From assembly GCF_947623445.1 (NCBI RefSeq), contig NC_135241.1, positions 15,750,501 to 15,814,500 of the forward strand: 64,000 bases of DNA, read 5' to 3'. The translations under genes were made by a program, and so were the position numbers. Origin of the DNA: Clavelina lepadiformis (lineage: Eukaryota; Chordata; Ascidiacea; Aplousobranchia; Clavelinidae). Below are positions 47,801-59,019 of this stretch, piece by piece. Numbering within the stretch: position 1 is the first letter of the stretch; the number at the start of each line of letters is the position of its first letter. The notes beneath the pieces are model-generated. The model made no database searches, was not told the origin of the DNA, and saw only the letters and a list, made by a program, of their open reading frames with translations.

Positions 47801-48299
47801 TGAATTTAGTAAATTGCCTTTTAGGTTGTTATATGTTTTGAGGTGCAAAACTTTTAAAATTTTCTAAACATGGTTTTGGTGCAAAGCCTTGCTAATTTTG
47901 TGCATGGCTTTTCTGTTATTTTGTGTTTGTTTATACAGGGTGTATCATATGATCATGTCGAAATGAACTGCTATGTAAATGGAAAATCATTGAACTTTCC
48001 CATCCCTGGAATAAGAGGCACAGTTTTTCCTGTCTTGTATGGTAGGATGATGTAAAGTGTATGTTACCGAATACCTTAAATAATAGTTGTCATTGAAATA
48101 ACTGTCGCCTTAAAAATCACTAAAAGGCCTTATGTGATTAAAGTAGATATTGTAATGCCCACTGTATATCTACAGCTTTTTACCTTTTAAAATATATTTT
48201 GCAGTTGATGAAAGTGCTATACTTGATGTACAGTTCACTGATTTGTCACACCAGCCAAGCGGTTACAGTCAAATTATGGTAGACAGGCAAATATTTTAG
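44858..48299 (+). CDS. SPRYD7: SPRY domain-containing protein 7, 5 exons, 193 aa
   Basis: Exons 44858-44963, 46816-46901, 47039-47230, 47939-48041 and 48205-48299, all GT-AG and frame-consistent, 582 nt in total. Human SPRYD7 is 196 aa. Diagnostic segments: VVLDTSRMGSDAVIVKNGLR, ICGTGAALA, QSTGIWGIGLA, VPLGEDVYSWVLRHDG, EGDVVGVSYDHVEMNCYVNG, GIRGTVFPVLYVDESAILD and the C-terminal DRQIF. The protein is essentially one SPRY/B30.2 beta-sandwich, a protein-interaction domain; the partner and role of SPRYD7 are not established. The cysteine-rich N-terminus (MYCIYRCLGW) parallels the CC-x2-CC start of the human protein and may be a lipid attachment site. Confidence 0.95.
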
Positions 48300-51200
48300 C
48301 AGTATTCTAGAATTATGTTTGCATATCATGCTGAGGGCAAGTATTAAGATACAAGTACAAGTGTTGCGAGATGAAGTCTGTTGCACTGCGTTTATAGCAT
48401 TGCTTTCACCATCACCATTGGATGTACTTTTACATTGATTTATGTGAAAGGAGCACTTGAAAGCTTGCCCATGCCAATACACCTAAATTAAAAATAGCGT
48501 TTGTATTTATGATTTTTTACTAGCTCCTGTGATTTAGTTAGTTAAACTTTTGCAAAATTTATGTTTCGTCATATATGATTAGCGAATGTTTCTTATTTGC
48601 AGTTTCACATTTACTATGTGTAGTGTTTAACCATTTTGCAATTTATTTTTAAATATGGAGGTGAACTCCATCACTTATACAAAACTGCATTTCCAATAGT
48701 CCTCTGACTAAGCAAATTTATAATGACTTCAGTAGTTTTATATCTTTTCGATATTAGTCGTTGTTTGAAATTACATTGGCATTACAGTTTTATTACAAAA
48801 AGATGTTTTGTATATGCAGGAGCCGAAAAACAGATAAAAATAAGATTTGTAGTTAGACAAACCAATCAGAGGGTGGGTATGTTTGATCTTGTTTTTTTAG
48901 TTTGGGAGTTTCCCTAGCAGTTTGTGCGTTTAATATAGCACGCAGAATGTTTCCAAAAATTGGCATAAAAATAGACCTATTTTTATGCCAAAAACTCTAG
49001 TAACATTGACTTTGAGCCTCTTTCACAGGACTTTGAGATATTGTAAGCTAAAACCGTGTGCAAATTTTCATAGAGCTCCATGCTAGGTAAATAATTTTGC
49101 TGCATAATAATACAAAATTTATGCCATTTTTTATTGATTGAAGGCCCCTGCATATCCTTGCAAACTGTGGATTTATTTTAAGAGATTTCGTTGATTGTGC
49201 TATATAGTGTAGCTTCACATATTCGCATGAACGTGAATGTATTCAAATGATATATGCAATAATCTTCCTATTTTACAGTTTTTATTGAATTTTTTCTGCA
49301 TTCATTTTTCATCTTTTTATGATGATACCGATGTCTTAATTATCACAAACTATTATCCCTAGCCTTTTGATTACATGCTGCTTAGAGGCATGCACTCAAA
49401 ATTTAAGTTGTTTTCTTCTTTTTCTATTTGTTTTGACTCGCAACTTAAGGTAAGTGATTAAATACCGTTACAATTAAGATTTAAATTAATTGTATCATGT
49501 GCATTTTAAGTAATGCCTGCTTGATCTTAATATGAGGTCCCATAATAATCATGTATTTTACACGCTATTTTGCAAATACAAGCTTTATTTTATGGTGTTG
49601 CCTGGTTTCTATAAATTACAGTATATGGGACCCAAAACAACAATACAAATTAGAATGCTTTAAAAGTACTGTAGCAGTAGATTAACAGCAAGCATGTGGC
49701 TGAACTGTAAGTTGATAACGTGGTCAGAGCACCAAATGCGAAAAACGAAGCTTTGTGTGATGTTATACTTTACTGAGCGACTAATCTACTAACGCGGCCA
49801 CCCCACTACCCTATATTTTACAAGACTAATGGATAATTTGAATTTGAATAAAAAGATAATTTTACCCCGTATCTTTGAACAACAAAGTAATAATGTGATT
49901 TTGTTTCTGTTTTGCTGAAGACGAGGGAAGGTAGATAAGAAGTGTGCCACATAATATATTGTACACACCTTTTTCACAAATTGTTATTGCATGCCCCCTC
50001 TTACGCACTTACCTTTTTTACATAATCCCGCTACAAATTTTGACTATATTAAATGTTACAACTTATATTCACAAAATCCTGAGCTAATAAAAAGCACAAG
50101 TATCTAAATTTCGATCACACACTTCATTCTGAGATTGTGTCAAGTGAGGAAGGTCCATTATGGAAAGTGCTATGTAAGAAATCGCTGTAGACCCATTTTA
50201 GTTGTTACTTTTAACTCTTGTTTTTATCATAAGATTTTGCATAATTTACGAAACAATTTATTTATTGGCATTATAGTTTTCATTTTTGTACATAATGTAA
50301 CAGACTCTGAATGTTTATATTCTTCACAAATAGTGTGCAACACATTTGAAAAGTTGATTTAATGTACCTTGTTACTATTATATATCAGCCTGCTTTAACC
50401 GTTGCAGGTCTTAAACACTATACGAGCTATATTCACCAAGAAATGCATCAAGCTTTTGTACTAGTACTACAAAACAACATTATAAGCATCAAGATTTTGT
50501 TTCTTGCAACTGAATAATGTAATGTTCAAATGAAGTTCCAATGACATCAATTTGCTGGTTCACGCAAGGTTTTGACTGAAAGCACTAGGAAAAATCTGAA
50601 GGTTTCATTAGGTAAGAAAATTGGTGGAGATAAGAATGAATACAAGGTAAATTTCAAGCTAACTTGTGACCCTCGAATATTTTCTGACCTCAGGTAGGTG
50701 TTTTACAGAAATTTTATCTTTCTTGACTTGAACTGGTGCTTTCTTACCTTGAAACTCCTGCAACTACATCCACTGGATGAACATATGCTTTTCCACTTTC
50801 AACAATGTGAAATGTAAACAATTTGTTCATTTCCAAAAAACATTATGCATTTCCTACGTAATATAACTTGTACAGTGTTTAAGATTTGCAACGGTCAGAG
50901 TGTGGGATAGCCAAGATGAAAATATTTAAAGGCAAAAGCAAGCTGATACCATATCGATGACAAGTTACATTCAATGAACTTTTTAAATGTGTTGTGCGTA
51001 TGTCGTGAGAAGCAAATGTGAGAAAGATGCAATGTTTCTTTTTTGTTACACCATCCACAGATCGAACCTCATTATTATATACGCCATTTATAATGTTTAC
51101 AATTCTACAGTGTTCATATTTTCAAGTCTCGAATTCAGCTAATTATGCTTTTTGCCAATATCGGTTACAACAGGTACTTTTACAACGACAACATGGACAT

Positions 51201-53212
51201 AACATCCAAACTTTCTGTGAAATTATGAAAAGCTGATTTCTATACAACATACACAACTCGTTGATAAAAGCAGCTATAACTGAATCACTATTAATTGTAA
51301 CATCAAAAAGATTTCTAACCCATAAAGCAACAATCAAAAATGAATGAGAATCATTCAGTAGACTATATTTCATAGTATAACCATACATGCCACGAACTCT
51401 AAACTTTTGAGGAAGGAAAGTGATGAGTTATGAGATTTTTTGTTAGTTTTAGAATTGTCTGGATTTAATTTAACAAGAAGTGTTTTATTGTGAGTGTATT
51501 TTATTTTAACTTAGTACCATATCATTATTAATGTAACTGCCAATATCTGACGAATATCTAAGTTGTTTAACGTGTAGAAATTCACATTGTTCTGTAGCGA
51601 ACATGGCAAATGATGTCATGCGCATTGCTTTAATGTTATTTGAAAACTATAAATACAAAAAGATGTTATTTCTCAAGGGCAAAATATTTAAATAAATTAA
51701 TAGAATTTTTTGCTCTAATAGATAAAAGTTGAAAGTAATAACAAAAATAAGAAACTCACCCCTGAAAACATTTGGGTAGGTCAAAAAAACTAATCAAAAC
51801 ATAATGAACGGATCTTGAGATATTGCTGTTTGCTGCTCATTGCTGTAAAGCCAACTAGTGGTCAAAAGTTTTAGTCCATAATTCAAAAACCACTCATTCC
51901 AGTTTTGTCAAATTTGCACCGTTGGAAAATTGAGTAGGGCTTTTTAAGTTTATAAAAAAATATAGGGTGGTTCTAAAAGTTGACATTTTTGTTCCTGTTA
52001 TAATGAAATGACTGTGGATAATATCTTGTGCCATTAAAGTTTGTTTTTAATGTGTTAACTTGTTGTAATCTTACCAATGGTATAGTTAGGAAGTTAATCT
52101 ATCAAAAACTTTAGTAGAAATTGATTTACCTGTGTTTCCCAACAATGCCTAATATTATATACTGAATGCATATTCTGTAAGCCTTAAATACAACAGGATA
52201 ACAAAATCATGGTCTTGAGTACAAATGTGTCTTAAGTCCATACGGTGATATGAACAATTGTGAAAGCATACTTTTGTGCGAAATCTACCATCCGCAGGTA
52301 GTTAACTAATCAGGGTTCTACAGTATTTAAGGAGTTGTAATATGACACTTCTTTTGTTAGATTTTACTTTGTTGAAAATATCCTATCTTTTTAAAGAATT
52401 GATTTATGCATTCAAAGATATATTGTTTCAGCTAGCACTTTATCATGATTCATGAGAAGCTCTACGCCTAGCATTTCAAAAACATTAACACATTATATAA
52501 CTTAATAAATTTCAGGTTAGTAATGATAGAGTTGAAAAGCAGTGTTTCTATGTTAACATAGCTGTTATTTTGCATTGTGATCATGGAAATCTATTGCCAG
52601 ATCACTGCAACTAAAACAAGCTTTACACAATTTCCAATCTTTTACTACAAGAATTCGCGGCACACAAATGAAATATTACTACGATAGATAAATTGGCATA
52701 ATAAATCCACCTCAGGAACAGTCAACATTGGGTGTACTTTGCCGCAGTATGCTAGTATCATAAATTGACATATTGAATAATTTTTGGTCAATAGTACAAT
52801 GGGGACAAAAAGCAAAGCCAGTTGTTATTAACTTGCAGTGACGTATGCGAAAGTAACAAAACCAATTTGACAAAGATTATAATGATAATATTTTCCTGAT
52901 TACAACCAGCATGACCTCTACACACAAAATAAAAAAGCAAAAGTTAAGCAGACGAGCAGGTGGTGTGTTCAAGCAAAGGATGGTTGACAATCGGTTAGGA
53001 TAAAAACACCTTAAAAGAAATACCCAACTTCGCCAGAAGCCTGGCTTCTGACAAATTTGCTAATAATTTTGGGCATGTACAGCCAGAATTACAAATATAT
53101 CAAGTACAGATGGATGACGTGGCTGGATTTATTATCAATTATCATCCACGAATTCATTAAGTGTATTCTACTGTATTTTTCCTTTGCAGTTACTAGTACA
53201 TGTGAAATCAAT
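48300..53212. other. Long non-coding interval
   Basis: About 4.9 kb without a supported exon on either strand. The only structure noted is a perfect inverted repeat with 14-bp arms TTGGCATAAAAATA at 48960-48991 (4-nt loop). Open frames here are short and compositionally random. Confidence 0.4.
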
Positions 53213-53220
53213 GTCTAAGG

Positions 53221-53539
53221 CAGTGCTGCTCAACCCCTGGGTCGCCATTTGGTTGGTTTGGGTCGCCGTCGCCAATTAAACTAATCCACAAAGCCGTTCG
53301 ATAACTGAGTACCTTACTCTATTCATTGTTTGTTGACGTCATAGTGCATTGGTGCGGAAACACAAGTGAAGAAGCATGGTGATGATTATTTGCTGTGAGA
53401 CTTTAGATTAGCTACGTTCGGGTCAAGGCTAAATATTTGTAAATACCCAATTTTTGGGTAAAAAATTGGGTCGCCTCAGCATCGCTATTAATTTACGTTT
53501 AATATTTAGGTCGCCGCAAAAAAAGGTTGAGAAGCACTG
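53221..53539. mobile_element. Non-autonomous hAT MITE with perfect 8-bp TSD
   Basis: 319 bp with ends CAGTGCT(G/T)CTCAACC and a perfect target duplication GTCTAAGG at 53213-53220 and 53540-53547. Repeated GGGTCGCC blocks fill the subterminal regions. Its ends differ from those of the autonomous hAT at 885-3609 at only a few positions, so related transposases may mobilise it. Confidence 0.92.
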
Positions 53540-53547
53540 GTCTAAGG

Positions 53548-54500
53548 GAACCAATCTCTGGCAATTATGATGTGATCATAGCTGCTACACACATAATATA
53601 TCTACTTGGTAACACAGGTACTCTAAACTAAATTAGATGTTCTACATGCATACAGTAGGATGTAATGGATTAAACCGTTATATACTGGTTATGAAATATC
53701 AAATCACTATACCGGTTGACAGGAATTCTGAATGATATAGAGAGTTGAAGCTCATCAAGCTGAATTTTTGCTAGAAGCTATCAAGTTGTTTATAAAGTTA
53801 TTTGAAATTTTGAGCGGAATTAATAAACAGATTTAACAAAGTACATTAAAAAAGTTTCCACTGTGAAATATATGTATTTCATGTACAGATTTTCATGCAG
53901 TTACAGATAGTTAATATTATATAAAACTTTCAAAGATATATCTACAATACTACACAAAAACACTTGCTTTAGCTATAATAATTGTAATAAATTCTAAACT
54001 TTTTAACTTTCACAGTGAATTGAAATGTAAATAAAGCTTATTATGAAAACATGAAACATGACTTGCTTCTCAGTAAAAGGACAGTTTTATAAACAGAAAT
54101 TTTCATAAAAAAAGGTAATTCATCAAATTACATAGTTATATAGATAAAGATAAAAGTTAAAATAATATTGACCATTGAAACCAGAAACTTATCAAAAGGG
54201 GAAAATGCTACAGCATATATTGAAATTTAGTCATCATAAAACGTGACTCAAGTCAATGACCGGATTCGAGTTATTACAACACTGCAGTGAACTTCAACAC
54301 ATTTGGGAAAAGATATTCAGATTCGTTTTTGGTTTGCAAAACCTGATAAATACTTCATGATTTGAAAGAAGACAAAACTTTAACATAAACAACATCAAAT
54401 TTTCACACTTCTAAAGTTTCAACCACAATCATATAAAACTCTGTTCATCTCACTGTCCTCAAAATTTTTAGTTTGCAATGAAACATTATATACAGTTGCA
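53548..54500. other. 3' flank of PARP2
   Basis: Very AT-rich, non-coding; should include the PARP2 3' UTR read from the minus strand. No terminator motif singled out. Confidence 0.4.
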
Positions 54501-56087
54501 CTAATATTCAAAAGAAACTTTAACAAGATACCGTGGCTTTATCTGGGCTGTATCATAAACAATGTATTCATTATACCTCAACCAGGTGTTCTTCACTTTA
54601 GTTGCAACTGGTTTCCCAAGAGGGACTTTCACTCCTGAAAAAGTAGCATGTTTCTTAGGATTTGGAGCATGCATTCCTAGACCCTTTGTGCTATGTTTGC
54701 CTTGAGGCAGTCTATTAGCATTATAATCACTTTGTGTTTTCTCATTAATTCCACCCAACGCTACTTCACAAAGCAAAAGAAAACCATGTGGTTGCCTTGC
54801 ACTGGCAAAGCAATATTGAGCTGATTTTGAGACCACATCTGCAAAGTAGACACCTTTTCCAAACATATATCCTGTAACGGGAGCTTCAGGTGGTGCTATA
54901 CGAAGACCTTGGCTCAAAATACCACACCAATTTGTGATCCGGGATCCATGCCATAAAAGCATTCTGTTTCCAATATTTTCTTGAAATTTTTTGTTATCTG
55001 TTTCCCTTTTTACTTTAAAAACGTCCTTTAGTTTTAGCTTAAAGAAGTGCAAATGGCCATGGGTAGTTTTAACATAATCTTGAACAGTTTTAAACTCTTT
55101 TTCTGTTTTTTCCAGCGGTTCAAGGTCACAGTTAAGCGAATCATAATAAGAATCAAGTTTATTGGTATTATCATCTTCTTTCACAATATTTATGGCAATT
55201 TGAATGTCATCAAGGGCTTCCAAAAGATCCAGTTTTTCCTTCAGCTCTTCCTTCGTGCGAATAAGAGGTGGACGCTTCATACCAAAGTCATGTGGAACTT
55301 TTGTGTAAAAATCACTGCATGCTGCCATTAACTCCTTTTCATGTGTGCCCGGTTTGAGACATGTCTCCACAGCTTTAAGAGACTCATAACCAGCTTTTAT
55401 TTGTCCTTTAGTTAGTTTACCTAATGGTGATTTGTTAACATCAAATTTCATTTCTTTAACGGCAGCTTCCCATTCTGTTTTATTAAAAATTAGGCTAATT
55501 GCACTTTGCACACGCTCATCTAACTTTGAAGGAATTTCTTCTTTAACTTTTTTAGACACAGATCCTTTTTTTTTATCATCATCCTCCCCATAGTCAAGCT
55601 TTATGACAACATATTTACCAGGCTTTTGTATTTGAAAAGCATCGGGCCAACCCCAGTGGGAACCTGTTTTATCATGATACTTTTTCGAAAACTCTTTCTT
55701 AGCTCCATCTACATTATTGCTATTTGTGTTTGATTTTCCAGCAACTTTTCCTACTCTACCCCAGCGACACAAAGTCACAAATTCTGATTTGGTATTATGT
55801 TTAATTATTTGGATTCTGTAGTACTTGTTGTTGTTTTGTCCAATATTGGTTTGGTTAAGCATGACATCAAAGATTGTATCACCTTCCACATACACATGAT
55901 ATGGACCATTGGCATAATCTCTAAACTCTTCATCAATAGGAACCTTGCCCGTAAATTTTACCACTTTCTCTTCCTTTGATTCTTCTTTCGAGGTGGATGG
56001 TGAAACTTCAGTTTTATCTTTCTTGACAGGTATTGCAGTTTTTTGTTGATTATGGGTACTTTTTCTCTTCGATTTTGTCCGAGGCAT
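54501..56087 (-). CDS. PARP2: Poly(ADP-ribose) polymerase 2, single coding exon
   Basis: The preferred start is the ATG at 56087 (MPRTKSKRKS, 528 aa); an ATG at 56138 would give 545 aa but a good acceptor (AAATTTCAG) lies between. Numbering from the longer form: a basic N-terminus with nuclear signal (KSKRK), WGR domain about 75-180 (CRWGRVG, W126-G-R128), helical regulatory domain about 225-345 (KSPLGKLTKGQIKAG, PHDFGMKRPPLI), ADP-ribosyltransferase domain 365-545. The H-Y-E triad is complete: H397 in LLWHGSR, Y431 in GVYFAD and E524 in YNEYIVY. It detects DNA strand breaks in the nucleus and attaches ADP-ribose chains from NAD+. Human PARP2 (583 aa) has many introns; here the whole coding region is uninterrupted. 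Confidence 0.95.
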   Translation of the reverse strand: MPRTKSKRKSTHNQQKTAIPVKKDKTEVSPSTSKEESKEEKVVKFTGKVPIDEEFRDYANGPYHVYVEGDTIFDVMLNQTNIGQNNNKYYRIQIIKHNTKSEFVTLCRWGRVGKVAGKSNTNSNNVDGAKKEFSKKYHDKTGSHWGWPDAFQIQKPGKYVVIKLDYGEDDDKKKGSVSKKVKEEIPSKLDERVQSAISLIFNKTEWEAAVKEMKFDVNKSPLGKLTKGQIKAGYESLKAVETCLKPGTHEKELMAACSDFYTKVPHDFGMKRPPLIRTKEELKEKLDLLEALDDIQIAINIVKEDDNTNKLDSYYDSLNCDLEPLEKTEKEFKTVQDYVKTTHGHLHFFKLKLKDVFKVKRETDNKKFQENIGNRMLLWHGSRITNWCGILSQGLRIAPPEAPVTGYMFGKGVYFADVVSKSAQYCFASARQPHGFLLLCEVALGGINEKTQSDYNANRLPQGKHSTKGLGMHAPNPKKHATFSGVKVPLGKPVATKVKNTWLRYNEYIVYDTAQIKPRYLVKVSFEY

Positions 56088-56519
56088 GTTATGATACTGA
56101 AATTTGAGTTCCTGTTGCAGAAATGTATAGTATTCCAACTACTATTGATACGCTAAGCAGCTGCAAATAATAACATTTCAGATTGACTACTTAGATCTAC
56201 ATATATCAATACTTGGGCCACTTAATAATGACAAGGTTGGACTTAATGTGGCCAACCAACCTTATTTATTTCATATGACTTATATAAAACTTGTTCGTAT
56301 AAATGTCACTGTCATATTCCAAGACAGTTAATGAGTTCTACTCAATTTATGTATGATATGATATTCAATAGATAGTGAGCTGAGACTCATGAAGTTTTGC
56401 GTTATGTTGATTCTTTTGTAAATTTTAAACTGCCGACATAGCCAAATTTCAGTTTCATTCAAATTCACAGGAAGATTGAAAGTTACTTTGAAGAAGAAAA
56501 AGAATAAATAAATTGCCTT

Positions 56520-57260
56520 TTTGAACTCTTTAATCACGAAAAGTAACAAGGGTATGCTCTCTTCTGTGTATCGTAAACCTGCTCACAGCAATCGCTATTT
56601 GAGTTTTTATTCCGAACATCCTCTTGAACACAAACGAGCAGTGGTAAATACTTTATTCTATCAGGCCCATGCTGCTTCTTCCACTAAAACATCGTTGAAA
56701 CAAGAAATGAAAACTGTGAAGTAATCTTTGCGGTTAAATGGCTACTCAAATTGATTTTTAAATAGATCTAAGTAAGTTTAAAAATAACACCAGTCGATCT
56801 GATTGCTTTCATGGTTTTGTTGTAATTCTGTATATTTCCCATCTTTTTAATATAATAAATTGAGATGGATCTTAAGTAGCCAAAGGATTAAGAGCGTATT
56901 TAAACCTGCAGTAAAAATATGTAATTTACTTCCTTCCCCTAAAGACCAGGTACCACCTAACAAAAGACAAGGGGCAATTTATGAAATTCCATGTCATGAT
57001 TGCTCGGCATACATTAGGGAAACCAAACGCTCTCTCACAACTATGATGAAAGAACACAAGGGAGATATCTCCAATTTTCGACATGAAAAAAATCTTTCAC
57101 CAGACATGCTTTGGAAACGTAAACTCATTGAATCCTTTTTCATAAACGAACGGGATGATGTTATTAATGATAAAAAGGACACCATGTTTTCCCCATTTTA
57201 TTCTGAGTTATTTGCATGTCCACAATTAATTCGTATTGACACTGTCTCTTTTAACCGGGC
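56520..57260 (+). mobile_element. 5'-truncated Penelope-like element (RT end plus GIY-YIG endonuclease), degraded
   Basis: The C-terminal RT region reads SVYRKPAHSNRYLSF, HPLEHKRAVVNTLF, then (through TAA/TGA/TAA stops) LRLNGYSN and SSQRIKSVFKP, and the endonuclease region reads GAIYEIPCHDC and YIRETKRSL, with EHKGDISN. All are standard Penelope-like element landmarks. In the GIY-YIG motif the second glycine is Arg (YIR), and in-frame stops lie between the two parts, so it is dead. It ends at a TA microsatellite. Confidence 0.85.

Positions 57261-57263
<3 letters not shown>

Positions 57264-57304
<41 letters not shown>
57264..57304. repeat. (TA)n microsatellite
   Basis: About 20 uninterrupted TA units directly after the Penelope-like element, whose relatives often insert at or end in simple repeats. 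Confidence 0.95.
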
Positions 57305-57308
<4 letters not shown>

Positions 57309-57309
57309 A

Positions 57310-58132
57310 CTGTATTATAACCATTTCTATGTATTTGCTAATTAAGTATTTTTAAGACATCAAGTACCACATTGATGTGTCATAATTGTTCTTTAGCTCT
57401 CAACTCTCAGAAAACTCTCAATAGCACTTCACAATCACCAGGTAAAAACAACAAGAACGAATGATAAAGCATTAAAAACTACAAAATGTGAGAGTTAGAT
57501 CAAGGTTTATACTATAAGAACTTTGTTTGACCATGTAACACTTGTATTAGTTGTGCAGAGAAACTATTTACCCTGCCAAAAGAAGTCTATTTGGTTACAA
57601 TTCCAAAATACTGAAGGCCTAATCAGTATTTTAGATAAGAAATGAATTTGTTATTCCACATGACGGTGTAATATTAATATTAAATTGATCAATGACAGTA
57701 GGCCTATTGTACCTTTGCTATTCCTATGGGCTATAATTCAATGTATGTGTACAAGAGAAAAACTCATATGCCATCATCTACAGTACATCACAGTATCCTT
57801 TGCTGTTACAGTGTTACATGCACGTAGTTTTTTATGAGAGTTATCTTATTAAGTACAGGTTAATGTTTAGTTGTTTTTTTTTTGTTTTATTATCCTATTC
57901 ACTTATAAAAATGGTGAATTCAGTGATGTGCCTCCAATGAAATTTATGTTGCATGTTTTGCCTTGAACAAAAATGCTTGAAAACCTATTTACTAGTGATC
58001 AATCTGGCTGTGTTCTATTTCGTATACTGGGAGACTTTTTTGTATAGTTTTAGAGTTAGACCTTTTTCTGTTTCCTAGCGTTAGAATCGACTGGCAGTAT
58101 AGCTTTTAATCAAAGAAATGACGGTTTCTAGC
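57310..58132. other. Non-coding interval
   Basis: AT-rich, no coding or RNA signal seen. Confidence 0.4.
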
Positions 58133-59012
58133 CGGTGGTGGAATTCAGCCGGTTTGCACCGGTTCTTGGAATTTTAATAACCTCCGCCAAACGGTTGTGC
58201 CCACTAGCGGTTTTTAAAATGAGGTATGAACACATTGTCTGTCAATATGACGTCACACTGGAAATGCTTTGCCTACCCATTGTATACCGGAGTGGATTTT
58301 TCAACATAGTGTCGTTAATTCACTAGGCCGACTAGGGTATTGGGCCATCTCTGATTTGACCTCTGGTGATCTCAATATTACAAATTAAATTACAAAACGA
58401 AATTAAATAGTTGCACTTAACATATTCGGCTCGCATCTTCAACTAGAACAAGGGTTCTAAAACTTATGGAGAGGCGCCCCACCTTGACGGTGTGAATAAA
58501 ACCCGCGCCCCACTTCGAAATCATTAAACAAACGATAATTTCCTTGGTATTCTCATTTGGTCTGCAACAGACTTCTTGTTGCGCTATTTTTCTACTGCTT
58601 TCACTGCTTTATAATTTTCTTCAGCGAATATACGCTGTTATCGTTTCAGACATGTTCTAAATATTGCATCATCGACCAAGATATAAGGCCTTCAGCTACT
58701 AGCCCAGCTCCACTCATCGATCTATCATTGTATCCCAAATAGAGCGCTGTATTGTCGTTTATGACGTAACAATGAAATTACTACTCGTAACGCAACAAAC
58801 AATTTAAAAAAATTCCGGACATTTAAGCATATTTTAGCATTTCCCCCCGGACGCAGTTTGAACACTAAAATTCCGGACATGTCCGGGGAAATCCTGACGT
58901 ATGGCAACCCTAAATTGTATACTGTATAGGCCTATGTGTATATCGGCCCGGATCAATAAGGCATGCTGCTAGTGAAAGAATCGGATGTTAAAATATTTAA
59001 ATCCCACCACTG
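58133..59012. mobile_element. hAT MITE (CAGTGGTGG type) with other MITE pieces nested inside
   Basis: 880 bp with ends C(G/A)GTGGTGG(A/G)ATT and 8-mers TTTCTAGC / TTTCTGGC outside (7 of 8). The inside holds a CTAAAACTTATGGAG-GGCGCCCC end (about 58452) and a CCGGACATGTCCGG...ATGGCAACCCT end (about 58800-58913), which belong to other MITE families. The last resembles the sequence at 63853-63920. Confidence 0.8.
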
Positions 59013-59019
59013 TTTCTGG

